Shown piece after piece: positions 45,213-57,404 of a stretch of 64,000 bases of DNA; the stretch's first letter is position 1; each line of letters begins with the position of its first letter. Below the pieces are notes generated by a model that did no database searches, was not told the origin of the DNA, and worked only from the letters and a program-made list of their open reading frames with translations. Source of the stretch: Craterostigma plantagineum (lineage: Eukaryota; Streptophyta; Magnoliopsida; Lamiales; Linderniaceae); contig JAPQWV010000005.1 in NCBI GenBank assembly GCA_027422505.1, positions 13,087,501 to 13,151,500 of the forward strand, given 5' to 3'. The translations under genes and the position numbers were made by a program.

Positions 45213-48200
45213 TGTGGCGCCCCACCATTTCCTATCCGTTTCTATACTAATTTACGTGACCGCGCGTGACATAAACGAAATAATATATACGAAAATGCGT
45301 ACAAAATTTTTCCTTTTATATAAAGGAAATCATAATGTACGTTACAAAATATCCTGGATCCTGAATACAAGGTAGAGTGCGCATGCATATCAAAAGAAAC
45401 TATCGGCCCGCCGCACAGGTCACATCCATGTACACACTTCCATCTCAATAGCCCCCGGAAGATTCAAAAATAGGCCTCGCGTCATAAGGATCACATACCG
45501 TGATCGCGTGAACCTACAACACATAAAACGTGGAATGAGCTATAAAGCTCAGTAAGTGGAAATCATGCATGACACGCACATGCCCTAAAAAGCAGAGGCA
45601 GCCACGCCAATTCTTTCAAATTCTCATGTCATTCTTGTACTCTCATTTCATGTAGGGCACTCGGCTATCTTGCTTTACATCATGGAGCTCAAATCCACTA
45701 GGGACATATAAGTGACAATACCCACACTGAGAGGCTAACCCTAGGGCGCCTTTTCAATCCCGACGTGGTTTCATGTGTCACGCGGACGCTTCACGCTGGT
45801 AGCCCACTCCGAGGTCGCCAACACCAGAGATACCCTCGGTGTCGCTTCTTTCCTCAGGTCGCACTTTCCGCCATGAGGGCGTTTACCCAAATAACATGTC
45901 ATGTAATCGGGGACATAGAAATTCGCCATGGTAGCATAGAAGAGCCGTGACTCAACAATGAGTCGACATCAGATGCCCATATTGGCAAATATCCATCGCT
46001 CCCATGCGATCTTGTATCACGCATGCTCTCATGTTCTGCCTTTCATGCTAATCATGCTTACGTAAATCATACAATACGCAGGTCATGTCATCATGTACCG
46101 TAAACAAATCAAGTAAGAATACACGTAAAGTCATAGGAGCACATAATCACGTAATTCATGCACATATAAATTATGTGTTGTAGTTGAAATCTCCACTTAC
46201 CTGTCGTCCGTGCTAAGTATACTTATTGCTTCGGGAATTCTTACTGTCCGACCCTTAGACAAAAATGTTATAATATCAGTAAAGTACTGAAATTAGGTAA
46301 TTTTACTAAAATAACTTTCGACTAGTCTGTATTACTCGAAACTTAGATTGCCCGATTTGTAGTTCAACCTAAGTTAGTGACCGATTCTTAACCTATCGAA
46401 TTCAGCGAAAGAGGGTTATGTTTCAATTTAAATTTCGTCGATAGAAGTCAAGTTCATTAGGGTTTCGACCGAAAGTGATTCACTCGATTGGTCCATGCAT
46501 CGACCTCACTTTCGCCAATCATGAATTCGTCCGATTGCTTGACCTCGCATCGCTCGATTGGTGGCATTCGTCCTTCACCATCGCCGAGTGATCATCTTTT
46601 CAACAAATCGTCCGATCTTTAGGTCCCCATTTCGCTCGATTGACCATGCATGGAAGCAAGTTTTGCCGTGTTTTTAATTGAATCGCCAAGTCGCCCGATT
46701 CTTTGTAAATTCGACCTAAGTTTCGATCGAAAGCTGAGTTGCTTGTTTTGAGAGTCGTCTGCTTGGCTATGTCTTGGAGATGCCCGATTTATCATGCCTG
46801 GAATCCACTTTCTCCGAGTTGTTCCTTCCTTCACAAATCGCCCGATCAAAGCTTGCATTCGCCCGACTCTTTGTAGCAGTTAGATAACACGGCGAAAGAC
46901 CTGTTATAAGACATCTTTCGCCTGATCATCCAAGCTTTAGCGTCGCCCGATTCCACACTTAGTTTTCCATATTCGATCGAAAGCTTCAAATGTTCATCTA
47001 CTCGAAGCTTAACCCTATGATTATTCTACCCAGAATCCATAATGTTCTAAAATTCCATTCCATCTAAAATCGTTAGCTCTTATTAAGAATTAGAGTTATG
47101 AGTCCAAAAACATGCTATACTACTCAAACAATTTCTTTCTAGTGAGGTTCTAACTTAAGCATACCTTAATTTACGTAGATATGAATTTACACTTTAACTT
47201 AGGGTTTCTACCATCTGTGGTACATGAGAATTTTACAGACTTCATCAATTTATGTAAGTATCACAACTAAATAACCTAAACTACGAAGATTACAATGGTT
47301 GTAAATGATATTTTCCTTACCAAAGATCCAAAAGCTAAGCTGTTAGAAAATTGTGATTGAAATGACTACTAGGTGAGTAAGCTATTAATTACCTACGATG
47401 TTAAGAAACCCTTATGTGCTTTTTAGTTGTTCATCTTTATCTAATTGTGATTGGTCAAATTTTCCACACTATGCTTATCAATCGTCCGATTCCAATCTTA
47501 ATACATGCCATCGCCGGATTTCAACTTCTATTGGTAACAGATTTCACACTACCATCGTTCGATCGACCCTTGGATGTTCTGCGAAAGCTTGTTCATTAAG
47601 CCTTGGAATCGGCTGATTTAATTCTATTATGGTAAATCATTAAGTACACAACAATCGCCCGATTCACACTTCCCTTGCTCTCGGCGATTTCAACATTTCT
47701 ATTCATAAAGTTCGATCGATTCTTATTCACATGAGCTCGGAGAAAGTTAGATATACCTATATATGTATCTATGTATTGCATCGACCGAGAGTTCCTATGG
47801 CATGCTACATTCGATTGAATCTTGGTTTCCAATTCCAATCACTCGAAACTAGTCCATGCCATATATAAATGTTAGCCAAATTCTTTTTAGTCTTAATATC
47901 ATCATATATGTGATGTATCACATAGCACATAATTACCTAAGCACATAATATGCAGTCACATATTCATATAATATGTATGCAAATTTATTGGCCGACTTAC
48001 TTACGGGACTCGGGTATTACAACTAGTTATGGTTTACAAAATGATCGACTCTTACACAACCGAAGCACTATGGAAACTAGACCTCCACCTAGGCTACCGC
48101 ACGCCCAGTTTCGTTCTACGTCTTTTACCCAGGAATCACAATTCCCCGACTAGACAAAACTCGTTTCCAAAGGGCCACCGAATCCACCGACTCGTCTCTT

Positions 48201-48277
48201 CACGTGCAGAAGACTCCACTCATGCTCCTTTGTGCGCTCAACACGTCCGAAGACAAGGTTTTGGGTAGGGTGTTACA
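45213..48277 (-). repeat. Antisense Ty3 LTR-type sequence (solo LTR or nested pair)
   Basis: On the - strand it ends GGTGGGGCGCCACA (45226-45213), like the array LTRs, and keeps other landmarks: the acceptor-like GTTGTAG/G at 45514, the CTTACTGAGCTTTATAGCTC stretch near 45560, and CAG/GTAAGTGG at 46203-46193. Two candidate 5' ends exist: TGTAATACCCGAGTCCC at 48021 and TGTAACACCCTACCC at 48277. Perhaps one LTR inserted in another. Flanking pentamers ACCAA and ATCGA (or ACTAG) do not match exactly. No internal region is attached. Confidence 0.65.
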
Positions 48278-49733
48278 ATCGATCGCTCAAAGGGTACGGA
48301 TTTCGCAAATGTAAGCTCAACACAAACTACGAATTTATCGTAAATCAAAGCTCAGTCACTCAAAGGAATTCGTTTGCTTGTGTGTAAGTTCGGTACCCTT
48401 CAACGTGAAGTGTGTATCATCTATATAGACCCAAGAATATCATCTACACTTCACAAGGAAAGTTAAGCACATAATATGCAAGAGAAAGCTCATAAATCAT
48501 GTGCATTAACTTCATATAATCATGCCAAGAATAAGCCATTTCAAAACAATAGCCATGCGTGATCACTTACCATAAATACCACAGACTTACTTTCATTCCG
48601 TTGTCAGCATATTCCGTATATAGTTCCACTCAGCATATTACCAGTAATAAGTTCAATCAACTGATTTCTTCCCAAAATATAATAGCCAATTCGCACGGAG
48701 AAAGATTTGATCTATTGAGTATAATGCAAAGACAGACTTTCCATGTAAAATGATCTCATTCGATTTCAGCACATTCCATAAATAGACTCAATCAGCATCT
48801 TACCACATATAAGCCCAATCAATTAATCACTTTCTAAAATATAATTACTAAGTCGCATAAGGAAAGATAGATCACTGATTCATTGATTTAAAAAAATCAA
48901 GTAAGATTGCACTCAACGGATATATCATAATATTCTTTCCTAAACTTGATCAATCACGTGTACTGCTCATGTATGACTCAGACAGAATATATTTTCCATA
49001 TATAGCTCACAATGATATTCCAGTTATACGAAAACATTCATATCCAGGTGATCACAACAATATTCCAGTTAAACACAAGATCACATAAATTCGATTATCT
49101 TAACAATTAAATCACATTAAAGCACTTGATCGAATATTTGTACATACTTAAACATCATAGATCATACATATCGAGTTTTCTAAGTTGTACCCCCCATTTT
49201 ACATAATTACTTGGAATAATTAAAACTCTTATAAGCATTGGACCAAAAAGGTCTACAATCACATATGATACATAAAATGAAAAATTGGTATACTTCACGA
49301 TATCAAGTTTATAATTATGCCTTACTAACGTCAGTTAGTAAAACAATCTACATCTATTGATCATTTCGTATTAAACTTGAATTAATAAAGTTTCCGTAGA
49401 AAAATCTTTAAAACGTTTTCTAGAACTAGCTAATGGGTCCAACCTATGGTCCAACATTAATGATGGAGTCTGCTTATTAATTATTGAGTATATTATTTAT
49501 CGTAAAAATGAAAAATGCAGTCTTTGAGCGGCCAGTTCATAGTTAAGAGATTCATATGGTTGAGACATCTGTAAATAACATCGAAGATCTTCATCATTTT
49601 CATCACAAACTCATTCGTGAATTATAGAGTGATATAGTTCGGGGAGAGAGTGAGGTTTTGAAGATATCAATCGGGTTGAGCTGATAGTTTATCGGGTTAG
49701 GTGATTTAACAGAGTACACGTAGTCGTTTTTTA
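48278..49733. other. AT-rich unassigned region
   Basis: No coding sequence is recognised. It includes a diverged duplication (48590-48885). Confidence 0.45.
48590..48885. repeat. Diverged tandem duplication
   Basis: Words in order in both copies: CAGCATATTCCGTATATAG / CAGCACATTCCATAAATAG, CTCAGCATATTACCA / ATCAGCATCTTACCA, CCCAAAATATAATAGC / TCTAAAATATAATTAC, then GGAGAAAGATTTGATC / GGAAAGATAGATC. The copies lie about 165 bases apart. Confidence 0.65.
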
Positions 49734-50365
49734 TGCGGGTTACGACCCCGATCAACAATATTTATGGTCCGGGAAATAAAGGTGAGGGCCGGTTCCGATG
49801 AAATCGTGGTCGAATGTATGAAGAACGAGACGAAAAAAGTAAAGAGACAATGATTTACGTGGTTCGGATTCGGGTGAATCCTACGTCCACGGGCCGCCGG
49901 AGAATATTCACTATTAATGGAGGAATATTACACACTCAATCTCGCCTTCTCTCATATTTACAAGTGATTCCAAGCTCTAAAGGATAAAGAGAAGATACAA
50001 AAGAGGGGAGAGAGTTTGTGTGTGCGTTCTTGGTGTGTTAGTTTGTGTGGAGCGTGTGGAAGATGATTTAAAGTGGATAAGAGCCCCCTATTTATACATG
50101 TGGTCGCGTCTAGAGTTTGATAATGCTTTCCCTCGTCAGGTCTCCTGCACGCTTCCTTAGCTCTCTCCCTTGCTTTCTTGGGCCACTCCGACTAGTTCCG
50201 TAGCTCTCGGGGATATCTCCCGAGCTACTCCAAATATCATATTCGTACCTCGCTTGTGGTCGGACCTCGTACCTAGTCCTTGCCTCCTCCAGACCCAATC
50301 TCCTACTCTGCTCTTAGTGAATTGTCAGGTCAGGAGGAATGCTGGATCGAAGGTCACCCATATCA
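49734..50365 (-). repeat. 3' LTR of the LARD-like element (632 bp)
   Basis: On the + strand it runs from TGCGGGTTACGACC to CACCCATATCA; on the - strand from TGATATGGGTG to GTAACCCGCA. Its partner is 56777-57404. It includes one 4-base stretch (GGTCGGAC near 50258) that is shortened in the partner. Confidence 0.9.
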
Positions 50366-50380
50366 TCCAGTCCCCCTACT
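50366..50380 (-). other. Polypurine tract of the LARD-like element
   Basis: AGTAGGGGGACTGGA on the - strand directly abuts the TGATATGGG start of the 3' LTR. Confidence 0.75.
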
Positions 50381-50499
50381 CTGAGTTGCAATATGCTAAG
50401 TATTGCAGCTCAGAGTATTATTAAGAAAGCATTACTCCTCTTGTGTCCTTAAACTTCTTCCGCCATTTTCTCACATTGCGCAAGAAGTCCCAAACAGCT

Positions 50500-53400
50500 T
50501 AGGACTTCACATGTTGATGGAAAGCTGATCTTTTAAATCCTAGTGGATCAGGTCCCTTTCGTTAGTGGAGAGCTGGATTGAAAATCCTAATCATATGGAT
50601 CAGATCTTTATGAGTCGGCGGAGAGCTGGCTTTAGACGGGGTGCGTCTAAAGCTCGGCTAGATGAATAGCCTTCTTACATTCCAGCATAGAGCCGGCTTC
50701 AATCCCAAATAGATGGGTTGGGTCACGACCAGCAGAGAACCGGACTTTGTAAATTAGGGTTGAACAAATCAGGTTCTCCCTAGTCAGGGCGAAGCCATGT
50801 TGCTGATCGTTGTGCCACTTGTGGGTGAGAACTGACCTGCAATTCGAAGAATTACCCTGAAAATCTGGAGAAGGTAGATCAGGTATTCGTTCATCAGCTC
50901 GAAAATGGACTCCTGATTGCATAGATCAGGTCTCTTTGTCAACGGAGAGCTGATATAGGGCTCCTGCTCGAGGAGCCAAGTCTTCATATGTTAGCGTGGG
51001 AGCCGGGTTACAATGTTGTGGACCTTGTCCGTCTCCCTTGATAAGTTGGGTGTCCACTCTACTGGCAAATTCCCTGGTCGTGGCTCGTCTCAAAGGAGCT
51101 ATCCGAGTTGCTGAAGTGCAGGGACGCCACGATCAGGCGGCTAAAGAATGACATAGCAAGCCTGTGACAGAACAGGAGCAGCTCATGCGCAAGGCTGCAA
51201 ATCTGTCGGCAAAGCAGCAAAAACCAGGCTGGAGCATTCGAACTGATAGCCAGATAGGGGTGCAAGGACTTTGCTGCCGAGAATTCTGTCTTAGTCGCTC
51301 GTGTAGTTCTGCACCTATGATCTTGCTATCTTTCTATCGGAGTAGATAGTTTCTTTCAAACATATTGCCGAGCATTCCTCATTAACTACTCCCCTACTCT
51401 GAAATGTGCTTAACGTAGTGGCACGTCCAGAATACTCTAAATTAGATGTCATCTCCTTCTGCTCCTCACGCCAGGCTACTGCTATGCATTTCGAAGCTCG
51501 ACTCAAAAACCTCGTGGAGAGCTGTACTCAGATATCCTGAGCGCGTAATTCGAACCTCCACTCGCCAGCTCGTGGTTGAACTTAGATATCCCCTGTGAAG
51601 TAGGCCAGCCTCAGCGTGCCAATGGAGAGCTGAGCTTAGATATCCTGATGAAGTAGGTCGGGTCCTAAAGTCCGGAGCAGAATTGGACTTAAATGTCCTG
51701 AGCAGATAGGCAGACGTTCATGTGCCAGCACAGAGCTGGACTTAGATATCCCCAAACAGATAGTTTGGGTCTTCACATGCCAGCACGGAGCTGGACTTAG
51801 ATATCCCGACCAGATATGTCCGGTCTTCGTCTGTCAGTTGGTACTAGTGGTACTGACATCGCGCTCTGGACGCAGCTTTGTATGGTGCTTTATCTCATCT
51901 CGTTTGATGTGAAAGGCAGGTCTGAATAAGTGGCGTGAGCTTTTTGGACCTCATCTCGCAGACACCATACTTTGAATTTCCAGTGTGGCTCTGGTTCGGT
52001 TGTTGCTTCAAAAATGATTTTTCGACTTCTAGTTCAGGGGCTCGCCATTGGATGCCTAGAGGTCCATGCCGGAAGCTGATCCGAAAACCTGCACCAGAAA
52101 GCTAGTCGAAATATCAATACTAGGCAGTTAGCATTACCTGGAAAGGATAGGGCTTACTGCCTTCCGTTTATAGTCTTGAGACTTGTTACGGCAGATCCGT
52201 AGGTCTACAGTAAACACCGAAAGCTTATGATATTCGTTTCCAGCCTGGGCGACATCCCCTTCTCACGCACTCTTCCTTTCGACGTCCTGATGCAATCACG
52301 TCCAAACATTCATCTGAGAGGTTATTGGCAGATTTAAATGTGTACCTGGAAGATGTCTGCCTAGGCTGGACTTGGCGCTCATCGCTTTTGTTTCCGCGAT
52401 TTGGGGCTTGTCTTCACCAGGTCCATAGATCAACCATGGAGGTTCCCACCTAGCGCTAAGCTGGGGTCTACGAGCCTCGTTTCCAGCTTGGGGGTTGAGC
52501 CCGGACTTAGAGAGCCAAGTGCAGCCGATCTTGCTGCCAAGGAGAATGAGCTTGCGTCCCATATGAACCAGCTCGTGGAGGAGCGGCAAGCCTTGATTGA
52601 TTGTAAGGCTAAGGACTTGTTGATAGAGAGGGAGATGGCTATGAAGGCTGTTCTGGAGCGAGCCTTCGATACTGAGGTGGCAAAAGAATTGCGAACGCGA
52701 CTCGAGTCAATGTGCCGGGAAAAGCGTGTGTAGGCAGGCTAGAGGGAATAGAGCTCTGCCAAAAATATCTCCCAGCTTCCCCTATTAGTCGAAAATTTAT
52801 GCAGCATTTCTGGGGGGTTTCACTGCTGGACAAGAGCCAGCTTCCACCCTGAACGATACCCGCCTACGTCGGACATGATACTTTCCGTTTTGCCGGATTG
52901 GATGCCCGTCATCACAAAGTTCGCAGACTGACTGGGGAGGCTCCCACCTGAAGATAGGCTCTGGCCTTCAGGCCTTGTTTCCAGTCTGGGCGTTGAATCA
53001 GGTCTTGGGGACTTCATGGCATGTTTCCTTTGCACTTTGCTTGTGCCTTCACCTTATTTCGGAGGAATTTTTCTTCTTAAGTATTTTGGGCCCGCTTTGA
53101 TGTTAATGTCCGAACCTGTACTACTACCACTCTCCACTCTCCACTCCCCCTACTTCGGATTGTGCTGATGTTCATTAGCACATTCGAAGTACCTGAAGAG
53201 TGTTTCCCCTGATTCGCCAACCTCACTCTTTCCATCGTTTCACCTTGGTAAACAGCAATACCTCGGGTGTTTGCTTGCGAGAGGCGTCTACCCCCTACAC
53301 GTTCTCCTTCAGACACCCTACTGCATTTGCATTCAAATTTTCCGTCTAAGGAGTTGTTGGCGAACAGAAGTGTGTACCTGGGAGTCTCTCGGATAGGCAA

Positions 53401-53830
53401 GATCCGACACCCCTCGATTTTGTTTTTATCAGGAGGTTTCAGAAAAAGCTTCTCATCTTGTACGAGGGCAGCGCTGCTAGTGTTGTTTTCTACTTTGGGG
53501 TGAGTCGGAGCCTAGGAGTTCTCTTTGTTGCCTCGAGTTATCTGGGGCCAGCAAGGTGTATTTCGTGTAGCCAACAAGTATTCAACCCGGAGTAATCCGA
53601 GGCTTGGGCGTATCCCAGTTCGGGTTTAACAAGCGTTGATCCAGGGTAGCTTGGAGCCTGGGTTTAGATATTCCAAACATGTATGGGTTTCATATGCCAG
53701 CATGGAGCTGAACTTAGATATCCCAAACAGATAGTTTGGGCCTTCGTGCCAGCATGGCTGGACTTAGATATCCCAAACAGATAGTTTGGGTTTCCTCATG
53801 GATTACAATATCCCGGGAGACCCTCAAGTA
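50500..53830. repeat. Dispersed ~50-bp degenerate repeats in the LARD interior
   Basis: Variants of CAGCACGGAGCTGGACTTAG followed by ATATCCCAAACAGATAGTTT recur many times, clearest at 51560-51840 and 53650-53795, more degenerate at 50520-50960. No convincing gene lies here; the 110-codon frame at 52401 is treated separately. Confidence 0.7.
52515..52733 (+). pseudogene. Possible coiled-coil coding fragment
   Basis: Within a 110-codon frame, residues from about 39 onward (ADLAAKENELASHMNQLVEE, then MAMKAVLERAF and AKELRTRLESM) form an acidic/basic, Leu/Ala-rich helix that looks coding, unlike the repeat-like sequence before it. It is antisense to the surrounding element. I cannot assign a family. 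It could be a relic of another retroelement ORF or a captured gene piece. There is no clear start and it ends at TAG 52731-52733. Confidence 0.3.
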
Positions 53831-53908
53831 TGCTGAGTCCAGCACCCCTCAATTTCATTTTTATCAGGTTTGTAGTGTACCGGTGAACCTTTCCATCTGA
53901 TGTGAGGC

Positions 53909-54250
53909 CAGCGTTGGCTGGTTCTGTCTTCCGTTTTGGGGTTGGGTCGGAGCTTAGGACCTCTCGGCCAGCATTGGCTGGTTCTTTCCCATTTCGGGTT
54001 AGTTGGAGCTTAGGAGCTCTTGGCCAGCATTGGCTGGTTCTATCCCATTTCGGGTTGAGTTGGAGCTTAGGAGCTCTTGGCCAGCATTGGCTGGTCTTAT
54101 CCCATTTCGGGTTGAGTTGGAGCTTAGAAGCTCTTGGCCAGCATTGGCTGGTTTTATCCCATTTCGGGTTGAGTTGGAGCTTAGGAGCTCTTAGCCAACA
54201 TTGGCTGGTTTTATCCCATTCTGGGTTTACCAGGCGTTCATCTAGGGCAA
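53909..54250 (+). repeat. 57-bp minisatellite, six copies
   Basis: Units containing GGCCAGCATTGGCTGGTT and CCCATTTCGGGTTGAGTTGG start at about 53909, 53966, 54022, 54079, 54136 and 54193. Because 57 is a multiple of three, frames stay open on both strands and mimic a repetitive protein. Confidence 0.9.
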
Positions 54251-54600
54251 CCTGGAGCTTGAGCACATCTGTGCGGGCGCAATCTGCGCAGGCGCGCCAT
54301 TTGCACAGCCCTCAAGCATTGGCTTGGTCATATCCCAATCTGGGTTTATCAGGCATTCATCCAGGGCAACCTGGAGCTTGGGCACATCTGTGCGGGCGCA
54401 ATCTGCACAGGCTCGCCATCTGCGCAGCCCTCAAACATTGGATTGGGCATATCCTCGTTTGGGTTTTGCAGGCATTGATCGAGGATAGTCTGGAGCCTGG
54501 GCACATTTCGTGAGGGCGCATTTCGCGCAGGCGCCTTTCGCGCGGCCAACAAGGCCATATTCCGTTTCGGGAGCCGACAAGTGTTCAACCCAGGGCATAT
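54234..54600 (+). repeat. ~118-bp tandem repeat, three copies
   Basis: GCATTCATCCAGGGCAACCT with GGGCACATCTGTGCGGGCGC recurs starting near 54234, 54352 and 54471, the third more diverged. GC-rich CTGCGCAGGCGC-type words distinguish it from the neighbouring arrays. Confidence 0.85.
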
Positions 54601-54614
54601 CTGGGGCCTGGGCT

Positions 54615-54895
54615 CATCTTCCAGCCTGGATCTGAGACAGGGCTTATAGGCTTCTTTTCCTGCCTATGACTGAAGCTAGGGCTTATGGTCTCCTTTTCCA
54701 TCTGGAGCCAAGTCGGGCTTAGAGGCTTCGTGTCCAGCCTGGATCTAAGCCAGGGCTTATAGGCTTTGCTCCCCGCTTGGATCTACGCTAGGGCTTACGG
54801 GTTTTGCTCCCAGCCTGGATTTATGCCAGGGCTTACGGGGTCTCGCTTCCAGCCTGGGTTTAAGCCAGGGCTTACGGGCTTCTGTTGCCAGCTGA
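54615..54895 (+). repeat. ~46-bp tandem repeat, about six copies
   Basis: CCAGCCTGGATCTAAGCCAG followed by GGCTTATAGGCTT recurs with substitutions through this stretch, with a spacing of about 45-47 bases. Confidence 0.85.
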
Positions 54896-56160
54896 GAGCT
54901 AGACCACCATATCTGCTGAATCTGCAAAGCCACAACCACAGGAAACTCCAACGCACGAGACGCAATGAGCGTCGTGAGATAAAAATAATGATAAGTCATT
55001 TAGTAACTGCGTAGTAAAACAGTGCGTTATGGAAGGTTAGGGATAAGCCTATACGCATAAATTCTAGCACATAGCGCGGCACTCTCCTTAATCTGATGAT
55101 CCAGGAAGGTCAGATTCCGAGATATGGGTTAGCTAAGTAGGAGAGCCAGAGGTCAAAGGTATCTAAGTAGGAAACCTGGAAGGTCCGTAGCTAAGTAGTA
55201 TAGCTGGGAGGTCCGTAGTTAAGTTGGAGTTCATAGGTAGTGTACGGAGGAGGTACATAATTCCAGCTAACCCTGACATCGAGGTGTTGAAAAAAGACGG
55301 GACTGTTTACAGCCGACCAGGGGACACAAAGAGGGTGCAGATTGGGGAACATTATGGTTAGACAGAGGACATGTCAGTCTGACAGCAGTACGCCTGCAAT
55401 TGTCTGTCCTAGGTTGTACCTTCTAGGAGTCCTGAAGGAGACCTACTGGGCTGACGGCCCAATGACAATAATTCCAGCAGCCCAAATATTCTAGTCTAAG
55501 ATAATTAATTTAAGAGCCTCATAAAATAATTCAAGCCCAATTCATTTAAGTCTCTCGACTCTAATAGACCCACATTTATTTTATTTTAGTAACCCAAAAT
55601 AATTAATACCAGCAAGCTATAATAAAATTTCAATAACCACAAATAATTATTCTCGGGAACAAACCAAAATAATTTCAATAATAAAAAATAATTAATTCAC
55701 GGCCCCACAGAAATAATTCATGCACCCCCATAAAATAATACTAGCAACCTAAATATTCTAAAGTCCAACAGACCTAAAGCCCGAATATTCAATTGATTTA
55801 AGCTGCACACTAAATTAATCCTATAGCCCAAAATATCATTTTTATAGATTTAAAGGCCCAAGCCCATTAGAAACCCTAAGTGAAATAACTATAGGACCCC
55901 AATTATTATCAAAATTCTGTTTTGCCCCCCAAATTTCAGATTTGGCAGCATTTAGTCCCAAGGAAAATAACAGAGTAGCCCCATTATTTTTAGAATTTCC
56001 ACTCAAAACCCCCAAAGTTAGAAAACTTACAATCGGACCCGAAGGTGCCGTTTCCGGTCGAGAAGTCGCCGGCGACCGGAGCAGCGACCACGGTGGTTCT
56101 ACCTCAAGGTACGACGGGAGCGGCTATGACGGTTCAGGCACGACGGAGTCCGTAATCCGA
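54896..56160. other. LARD interior, unassigned part
   Basis: At 55090-55250 short words GTAGCTAAGTAG and GGAGGTCCGTAG repeat. At 55480-55870 AT-rich AATAATT...CCC words recur about every 25 bases. At 55920-56160 the sequence becomes GC-richer and gene-like without a recognisable frame. Confidence 0.4.
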
Positions 56161-56755
56161 GCATGACGCGATTGTTCTCCTCTCAACTTCTTCGCAATCG
56201 TCACCGTCGATTCAGCCCCGACGATGGCGCATTTTGACCGGCGAGGAAATGAGGCGGAGGTTCAGCACCTTGGGCATCCTCGATTTTGAGGAGTTATCGT
56301 CGATTTTGCAATTTTGCCCCAAAACACATTGTCGGGCTTTTGTGAGCACCGACGCGAGTTTAACGGTCGATTTCGCCTCGCCGTGGTTGGTCATTGGCCG
56401 TGGGAGGCATGCGCACGGATAGAGCGTTTCCCAGCGAGTCCGCTGGTGGTCGCGGCTTCGTCGGTGGTCGTCGTTGGGCCGAGGTATGCCGCGACGAAAA
56501 TAAGCTCGCACAACGATTGCACCAAAGCGTTTTTTGCCCTTGTGACAGCAGATTTGAATGGGCGGCCACTGTCGCCTCCCCGATGGTGCTTTGGTGGCGA
56601 TCTGGTCGTTGACGGTGAGGCGAGGTGGCCGGTAGCCAAGCTTATGGCGAGACAAACTTCCGACCGGCAGGTGTTCGACGAAATGCCATAGAAGAAACTC
56701 CAAGAACAGCAGCCCCGAAAACTCTCAAAAATAGTCGTTTAATCCACGACGAAAT
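56161..56755. other. GC-rich LARD segment near the primer site
   Basis: Open frames exist on both strands (for example 56314-56691 on + and 56212-56703 on -), as expected for GC-rich DNA, and none resembles a known domain. A captured gene piece or the remains of the gag leader are possible. Confidence 0.35.
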
Positions 56756-56771
56756 CCCACAGACGGCGCCA
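56756..56771 (-). other. Primer binding site of the LARD-like element
   Basis: TGGCGCCGTCTGTGGG on the - strand, five bases inside the 5' LTR. The TGGCGCCGT core matches the tRNA-Asp-type primer site used by many plant Ty3/gypsy elements. Confidence 0.75.
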
Positions 56772-56776
56772 CTTGA

Positions 56777-57404
56777 TGCGGGTTACGACCCCGATCAACA
56801 ATACTTATGGTCCGGAAAATAAAGGTGAGGGCCGGTTCGGATGAAATCGTGGTCGAATGTATGAAGAACGAGACGGAAAAAGTAAAGAGATATGACTTAT
56901 GTGGTTCGGATTCGGGTGAATCCTACGTCCACGGGCCGCCAGAGAATATTCACTATTAATGAAGGAATATTACACACTCAATCTCGCCTTCTCTCATATT
57001 TACAAGTGATTCCAAGCTCTAAAGGATAAAGAGAAGATACAAAAGAGGGGAGAGAGTTTGTGTGTGTGTGTTCTTGGTGTGTTAGTGTGTGTGGGGCGTG
57101 TGGAAGATGATTTAAAGTGGATAAGAGCCCCCTATCTATACATGTGGTCGCGTCTAGGGTTTGATAATGCTTCCCCTCGTCAGGTCTCCCGGACGTTTCC
57201 TTAGCTCTCTCCCTTGCTTTCTTGGGCCACTCCGACTAGTTCCGTAGCTCTCGGGGATATCTCCCGAGCTACTCCAAATATCATATTCGTACCTCGCTTG
57301 TGGCCTCGTACCTAGTCCTTGCCTCCTCCAGACCCAATCTCCTACTCTGCTCTTAGTGAATTGTCAGGTCAGGAGGAATGCTGGATCGAAGGTCACCCAT
57401 ATCA
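56777..57404 (-). repeat. 5' LTR of the LARD-like element (628 bp)
   Basis: Partner of 49734-50365 with the same ends. Differences are mostly single substitutions, a GTGTGTGTGTG length change near 57062 and the short deletion near 57302. Confidence 0.9.

Larger units (their letters stand above)
49734..57404 (-). mobile_element. Non-autonomous LTR retrotransposon (LARD-like), - strand
   Basis: LTRs at 49734-50365 and 56777-57404 are roughly 96-97% identical by eye. Orientation comes from a primer site TGGCGCCGTCTGTGGG reading on the - strand just inside the right LTR, and a purine tract AGTAGGGGGACTGGA on the - strand next to the left LTR. The 6.4-kb interior has no gag or pol that I can recognise; most of it is minisatellite-like. 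Large elements lacking coding capacity are called LARDs. TTTTA occurs at both borders (49729-49733 and 57406-57410), the right one set off by one base, so a 5-bp target duplication is likely. Confidence 0.82.

Noticed and set aside
47414..48268. Small + strand frames in the antisense LTR
   Set aside because: Short, overlapping, without domains, and lying in LTR sequence.
53796..54266. Repetitive 156-codon - strand protein
   Set aside because: Created by the 57-bp minisatellite, whose length is a multiple of three.
56212..56703. 163-codon - strand and 125-codon + strand frames as host genes
   Set aside because: GC-rich DNA opens several frames at once; no recognised motif, and it lies inside the LARD-like element next to its primer site.
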